Part shown: positions 14,663-18,239 of the stretch, one piece after another
Layout of the letters: each line of letters starts with the position of its first letter
Position numbering within the stretch: position 1 is the first letter of the stretch
From: CADEFF01 sp964569315
GTDB lineage: Bacteria; Pseudomonadota; Alphaproteobacteria; Dongiales; Dongiaceae
Direction: 5' to 3'
NCBI GenBank assembly: GCA_964569315.1
Contig: CAZMUZ010000077.1
Span: forward strand, 1 to 18,239
Length of the DNA: 18,239 bases
The notes under the pieces: generated by a model
The model's database searches: none
What the model was told of the DNA's origin: nothing
Seen by the model: the letters and a program-made list of their open reading frames with translations, nothing else
Program-made: the position numbers and the translations under genes

Positions 14663-15871
14663 TCAGTCATCTGACGCGTTGATTCGGTCGATCTCTTCCA
14701 GCGTCAGGCCGGATTTCTGAAGCTGCCGGCCGATCGACCAACGCTGGATCTCGTTCGAACCCTCAAAGATTTGCAGCGCCTTGCAGTCCCGCATCAACCG
14801 CTCGATCGGATAGCTCTTGGTGAGACCGACAGCGCCCAGAACCTCGGCCGCATCGACCGCCGCCTTCATGGCGAGGTCGGATGCGGTGAGCTTGCTCATG
14901 CCGGCATAGAGGCTGGCGAGCCGCGAGGGGCCGCGCCGCATGATCGTGACGGCCTTCTCCCAGAGCGCGCGCGAGGAAGCGAGCTCGGTCGCGAGATTGC
15001 TCAGGATGAACTGAAGTCCCTGGTGCTCGATGATCGGCTTGCCGAACTGGATGCGCGTCCGCGCATATTCGACCGCCTCATGGATCGAGGCCGCCGCGGC
15101 GCCGAGCGAGATCGCCGCGACATTGAGCCGGGACTCGTCGAGCGTGCTCATGGCCAGGCGGAAGCCCTCGCCTTCCTGCCCGAGCCTTGCCTCGGCCGGA
15201 ACGCGCACCTCGTCGAACACTACTTCGGCGGTCGGGCTGCCGCGCAGCCCGAGCAGGTCCTCCGGCTTGCCGACGGCAACGCCCTTGCTATTGATCGGCA
15301 CCACGAAGCCGGTCATGCCCTTGTGGCCGGCCTCGGGGTCCGTCTTGGCGAAGACGACGGCGATGTCGGCGACCGGCGCGCTGGTGATCCAGGCCTTGCG
15401 GCCGGTGATGACGTAGTCGCCGCCATCGCGGCGCGCCATGGTACGCATCGCCGCCACGTCGGACCCGCCGCTCGGCTCCGAGAGGCAGAAGCAGGGGACG
15501 ATCTCGCCGCGCACCAGCGGCGGCAGATAGGCCTGCTTCGTCCGGTCGGTGCCGCCGGCCAGGATCGGCAGGATGCAGTCCCCCAAATTGGAGACGGAGA
15601 GCGAGAAGGCGACACTGTGGCGGGCGAGCCTCTCCGCCACGAGCAGCGGCGTGACGAGGTCGGGTCCCGATCCGCCGAAGGCTTCCGGCGCGTAGAGCCC
15701 GAAGAGGCCGAGCGTGCCGACTTCCCGGTAGAGATCGCGCGGGAACTCGGCGCTCGCGTCGATCGCCTTGACCCGAGGCGCAAGACGCTCGCGGATGAAG
15801 CGATCGAGGTTCGCGAGAATCTCCCGGCGCGCCGCATTGTCGAGGCTGGTCGTGTCCGTGGCGAGATCCAA
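14663..15871 (-). CDS. Acyl-CoA dehydrogenase
   Basis: A FAD-dependent enzyme that makes the 2,3-double bond of an acyl-CoA and passes electrons to ETF. With the TTG start chosen here it has 402 residues, close to the family's 380-400. Numbered from that start, the N-terminal helical domain contains FIRERLAPRVKAID (25-38), the flavin-contact loop is CLSEPSGGSDVAAM (129-142), the second strand motif is KAWITSA (159-165), and the C-terminal domain holds RIQFGKPI (273-280). The catalytic base is Glu370 in FEGSNEIQR, the usual position for short/medium-chain enzymes. No ATG or GTG lies near the domain start. TTG 15871 has AAGGA upstream, and a second TTG at 15946 would add 25 Arg-rich residues without a ribosome site. 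The start is therefore uncertain. Confidence 0.9.
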   Translation of the reverse strand: MDLATDTTSLDNAARREILANLDRFIRERLAPRVKAIDASAEFPRDLYREVGTLGLFGLYAPEAFGGSGPDLVTPLLVAERLARHSVAFSLSVSNLGDCILPILAGGTDRTKQAYLPPLVRGEIVPCFCLSEPSGGSDVAAMRTMARRDGGDYVITGRKAWITSAPVADIAVVFAKTDPEAGHKGMTGFVVPINSKGVAVGKPEDLLGLRGSPTAEVVFDEVRVPAEARLGQEGEGFRLAMSTLDESRLNVAAISLGAAAASIHEAVEYARTRIQFGKPIIEHQGLQFILSNLATELASSRALWEKAVTIMRRGPSRLASLYAGMSKLTASDLAMKAAVDAAEVLGAVGLTKSYPIERLMRDCKALQIFEGSNEIQRWSIGRQLQKSGLTLEEIDRINASDD

Positions 15872-16041
15872 GGCGGTGCCCGTCCTTCGGCGGGACCTTC
15901 CCCGCTCGTTCCGCAGCTTGCCGCGTTCGGCCCGGCAAGTGAACAATTAAATAGACATTGGCGACCGAGAAGGGCCTGTAAAACGCTCGATCTCCCTGCG
16001 AACGGCCATTTCTCTAGACAGAATCATCGAACCCGAGCCGG
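15872..16041 (-). other. Spacer between divergent SDR and acyl-CoA dehydrogenase genes
   Basis: About 170 bases with no supported gene. It contains the only AT-rich patch of the right-hand unit (15941-15956, minus-strand reading TCTATTTAATTG), which could belong to an internal promoter for the acyl-CoA dehydrogenase gene. I see no convincing -35 partner at normal spacing. No terminator hairpin with a T run was found after the SDR stop, so read-through from the upstream gene is likely. Confidence 0.35.
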
Positions 16042-16818
16042 TCAAACGCTCCGGTTGAGGGCGCCGTCGGCGATGATGTTCTGTCCCGAGATGTAGCCGG
16101 CATCGTCGGACAGCAGAAAGGCGATGGTCTTGGCCATCTCGCCCATACTGCCGCGGCGACCGAGCGGGATCATCCGGTGAATGTCCGTCTGCTCGATATC
16201 CACGTTCTCGAGGAAACCCGGCAGCAGGTTGTTCATGCGGATGCCATGGCGTCCGTAACGGTCGGCATAGAGCTTCATGAAGCCGTGCAGCGCAAGGCGC
16301 ATCGGACTCGCCGGATAGACGCTGCGCGGCTGAATCGCCTCGACGCCGGAAAGATTGACGATGGCGCCGCCGCCGTTGCGGATCATCGGCTCGGTCACCA
16401 GCCGGCAGACCCGGACGACGTTCAGCATCAGCGTATCGAGCGCATCGTGCCAAACTTCGTCCCCAAGCTCGAGCAGCGGCGCCTCGGAATTGGGATCGTA
16501 GGTGGTGCTCTCGACCGTGACCGGCCCATGGGATTCGAAGCCGTGGTTCTTCAGGATCGCCGAATAGCGCCCGGTGCTGTTGACCACCGCGTCTATCCGG
16601 CCGTAACGCTCGAGCGTTTCCGAGACCAGACGCTGCAGATCTTCCGTCTTGGTCACCGAGCCGGAGATACCGAAGCCGCCGAGCTCCTTGCCGAGCCTGG
16701 CGCTGGAATCGGACAGCGACATCAGCCCGAGCCTGTAGCCCCGGGCGGCAAGCTCGCGCGCCGCCGCCTCGCCGATGCCGTGCCCCGCCGCCGTAACGAT
16801 CGCTACCTTGCCTTTCAT
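16042..16818 (-). CDS. Divergent SDR family protein lacking the active-site lysine
   Basis: A 258-residue Rossmann-fold protein. The nucleotide motif TAAGHGIG (9-16) and C-terminal DDAGYISGQNIIADG (238-252) are SDR-typical. Asn133, Ser157 and Tyr168 of the catalytic tetrad are recognisable (LMLNVV, NLSG, VYPASP). The YxxxK lysine is Pro172 (YPASP), followed by MRLALHGFMK, and NNAG is NSTG (80-83). An insertion with an acidic patch (about 95-120) separates the strands after NSTG. It may be a non-classical reductase using another base, an epimerase-like SDR, or a non-catalytic NAD(P)-binding protein. The ATG at 16818 is preferred over an upstream start because AGGGGGA precedes it at normal spacing and the Rossmann motif then falls at residue 9. 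First gene of the right-hand unit, divergent from the cytosine-deaminase-like gene. Confidence 0.87.
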   Translation of the reverse strand: MKGKVAIVTAAGHGIGEAAARELAARGYRLGLMSLSDSSARLGKELGGFGISGSVTKTEDLQRLVSETLERYGRIDAVVNSTGRYSAILKNHGFESHGPVTVESTTYDPNSEAPLLELGDEVWHDALDTLMLNVVRVCRLVTEPMIRNGGGAIVNLSGVEAIQPRSVYPASPMRLALHGFMKLYADRYGRHGIRMNNLLPGFLENVDIEQTDIHRMIPLGRRGSMGEMAKTIAFLLSDDAGYISGQNIIADGALNRSV

Positions 16819-17065
16819 TGTCCGTCCCCCTGCCCTGCACCCGCTCGTAAGCGATCCCGTGCATCGCACGAACGGCGGCCGGCAGCAACCGCCCTGCCGG
16901 CGCGACCGTCGCTGCGGTTTTCACATGACTTCCCGGTCAAGGTCGCTTGAGCAGGCAGCCTCGCGGCGCCAAGATACCGGCAGGACCTCGGACGTCATGG
17001 CGCCCGCAGGTCGCGGCAAGCCGACGGTCGCGTAAGCGACGCGCTGGCGCTCAGGGGAGACACTC
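16819..17065. promoter_or_regulatory. Divergent control region between the SDR and the cytosine-deaminase-like gene
   Basis: 247 bases without a supported gene. It holds an 8-bp inverted repeat GCCGGCAG (16878-16885) / CTGCCGGC (16894-16901) with an 8-base loop, TCAAG-4-CTTGA (16937-16950) and GTCGC-4-GCGAC (17027-17040). It also has a 9-base direct repeat CGTAAGCGA at 16846-16854 and 17031-17039, near each start codon. A weak plus-strand promoter TTGAGC (16947) with AAGATA (about 18 bases later) is possible. No strong minus-strand promoter was found. The region likely carries both divergent promoters and one or more operators. No regulator gene adjoins it, so the fused TetR protein is a candidate (inference). 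Confidence 0.5.
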
Positions 17066-18239
17066 ATGGATCTCATCTTGCGACGCGCGCGGCTGCTCGA
17101 CCGCGGAGACCAGCTTTTCGACGTCGGCATCCAGGACACGCGCATCGCCGCCATCGAGCCGCAGCTCCGGGCCGACGGCGAGGAGCTCGATCTCGAAGGC
17201 CGGCTTCTCTCCCCGGGCTTCATCGAAACCCATATCCATCTCGACAAATCCTGTATCCTCGACCGCTGCAAGGCCGAGAAGGGCGATCTCGACGAGGCGA
17301 TCCGGGAGGTCGCGGCGGCCAAGAAGAAGTTCACGCCGGACGACGTCCATGCGCGGGCCCGCCGCACGATCGAGAAATGCATCGCCAACGGCACCACCCA
17401 TGTGCGGACGCATCTCGAGGTCGATCCGGGGATCGGCCTGCGCGGCCTCGAGGGCGTGCTGCCGCTCATCGACGAGTACAAATGGGCGCTCGATCTCGAG
17501 ATCTGCATCTTCCCGCAGGAAGGGTTGCTCAACAATCCCGGCACGGACGAGCTGATGGTGGAGGCGCTGAAGCGCGGCGGCCGGGTCGTGGGGGCAGCGC
17601 CCTACACGGACAGCAACCCGCCCGGCCAGATCGACCGCGTTTTCGAGATGGCCCGAGAGTTCGACCTCGATATCGACATGCATCTCGATTTCGGTGCCGA
17701 CCCGAAGAGCCTCGACCTGCTGCAGGTCTGCGACCTCACCGAGCGCTTCGGCTATGGCGGCCGGGTTTCGATCGGCCACGTCACCAAGCTCTCCGCCGCC
17801 GAGCCCCATGCCTTTCTGTCGGCCGCGCAGCGCATGGCCGATGTCGGCGTCGCGCTGACGGTGCTTCCCTCGACCGACCTCTATCTCATGGGCCGCAATC
17901 TGGAATATAACCCGACCCGGGGCGTAACGCAGGCTCACAAGCTGCTGCATCGTGGCGTCAACTGCTCGCTTTCCACCAACAACGTGCTCAACCCCTTCAC
18001 GCCCTTCGGCGACTGCTCGCTCCTGCGCATGGCCAATCTCTACGCCAACATCTGTCATGTGGGCGCGAAGCAGGACATCCGCGAATGCTTCAACATGATC
18101 ACGACCCGCTCGGCCGCCCTCCTGCGGCTGCCGAACTACGGCATCGCGGCCGGCAATCCGGCGGACCTCGTGGTGCTCGATTGCTTCTCGCCCGAGAGCG
18201 CCGTCGCCGCGCTGATCGCACCAGTCTATGCCTTCAAGC
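17066..18239 (+). CDS. Cytosine-deaminase-like (CodA-related) amidohydrolase, 3' end beyond window
   Basis: The first 391 residues of a metal-dependent hydrolase of the amidohydrolase superfamily (cytosine deaminase-like branch, usual length about 400-430), so only the tail is missing. Seen: the start LILRRARLLDRGDQ, strand-1 metal pair His56 and His58 (ETHIHLDK), FPQEG (149-153; matches CodA Gln156), His206 (DMHLDFG) and His238 (IGHVTK). CodA's Glu217 position is Phe209. CodA's Asp313 (His-Asp-Asp-Val) is Asn305 in STNNVLNPF (303-311). Both CodA catalytic acids are thus changed, so cytosine deamination is unlikely. Hydrolysis of another cyclic or N-substituted compound by a related mechanism, or loss of activity, are the options. 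Start ATG 17066 has AGGGGAGA 5 bases upstream. It diverges from the right-hand catabolic unit. Confidence 0.9.
   Translation, partial: MDLILRRARLLDRGDQLFDVGIQDTRIAAIEPQLRADGEELDLEGRLLSPGFIETHIHLDKSCILDRCKAEKGDLDEAIREVAAAKKKFTPDDVHARARRTIEKCIANGTTHVRTHLEVDPGIGLRGLEGVLPLIDEYKWALDLEICIFPQEGLLNNPGTDELMVEALKRGGRVVGAAPYTDSNPPGQIDRVFEMAREFDLDIDMHLDFGADPKSLDLLQVCDLTERFGYGGRVSIGHVTKLSAAEPHAFLSAAQRMADVGVALTVLPSTDLYLMGRNLEYNPTRGVTQAHKLLHRGVNCSLSTNNVLNPFTPFGDCSLLRMANLYANICHVGAKQDIRECFNMITTRSAALLRLPNYGIAAGNPADLVVLDCFSPESAVAALIAPVYAFK

Noticed and set aside
13268..16096. Two long plus-strand frames (13268-14623 and 14771-16096)
   Set aside because: Antisense to the PaaK-like ligase and acyl-CoA dehydrogenase genes; no motifs or ribosome sites.
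1..18239. Mobile elements, CRISPR arrays, tRNA/rRNA genes, prophage genes
   Set aside because: No transposase or integrase motifs, no regularly spaced repeats, and no tRNA-like or rRNA-like segments were seen on either strand.

Overview
The window is GC-rich, with G/C-dominated third positions and long mirror frames opposite the true genes. Its gene families (NitT/TauT-type transporter, BetI-type regulator, CaiB-type, acyl-CoA dehydrogenase and SDR genes) fit a metabolically versatile alphaproteobacterium, but the order cannot be fixed from sequence alone. It reads as one catabolic accessory locus packed into four transcription units. There are no RNA genes, CRISPR arrays, insertion sequences or phage genes, and no gene-free gap longer than about 250 bases.

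Left unit (minus strand, from about 3364 down past base 1): an M24 (creatinase/prolidase-fold) protein, a periplasmic NitT/TauT-type substrate-binding protein, and an amidase-signature hydrolase cut by the window edge. A perfect 17-bp hairpin separates the first two genes. A terminator-like hairpin separates the last two.

Central unit (plus, 3577-8709): a TetR/BetI-type regulator with an extra C-terminal domain, then the permease and ATPase of the ABC transporter, an SDR and an isopenicillin-N-synthase-like Fe(II)/2-oxoglutarate oxygenase. The transporter is therefore split across a divergent promoter of about 210 bp, with its binding protein on one arm and its membrane and ATPase parts on the other. 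The regulator heads the second arm.

Right unit (minus, 16818 down to 8706): a divergent SDR, an acyl-CoA dehydrogenase, a PaaK-like CoA ligase, an amidohydrolase-2 family protein, an enoyl-CoA hydratase, a family III CoA-transferase/racemase and a second acyl-CoA synthetase. This is most of a CoA-dependent beta-oxidation-like pathway; no thiolase is visible. It converges on the central unit with overlapping stop codons. At the far right a cytosine-deaminase-like amidohydrolase starts on the plus strand and is cut by the window end.

The most interesting object is the regulator. Its second half resembles dimethylarginine dimethylaminohydrolase (DDAH)/arginine deiminase, but the catalytic Cys-His-Glu positions read Gln-Arg-Asp, so it looks like a dead enzyme fold kept as a ligand sensor. 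My working model (inference) is that it senses a guanidino or related N-substituted compound imported by the split transporter. The amidase, M24 and amidohydrolases would then work on C-N bonds, and the acid skeleton would be oxidised as a CoA thioester. Several of the enzymes (M24, amidohydrolase-2, cytosine-deaminase-like, right-hand SDR) also lack a textbook catalytic or metal-binding residue, so their exact reactions should not be copied from the family name.
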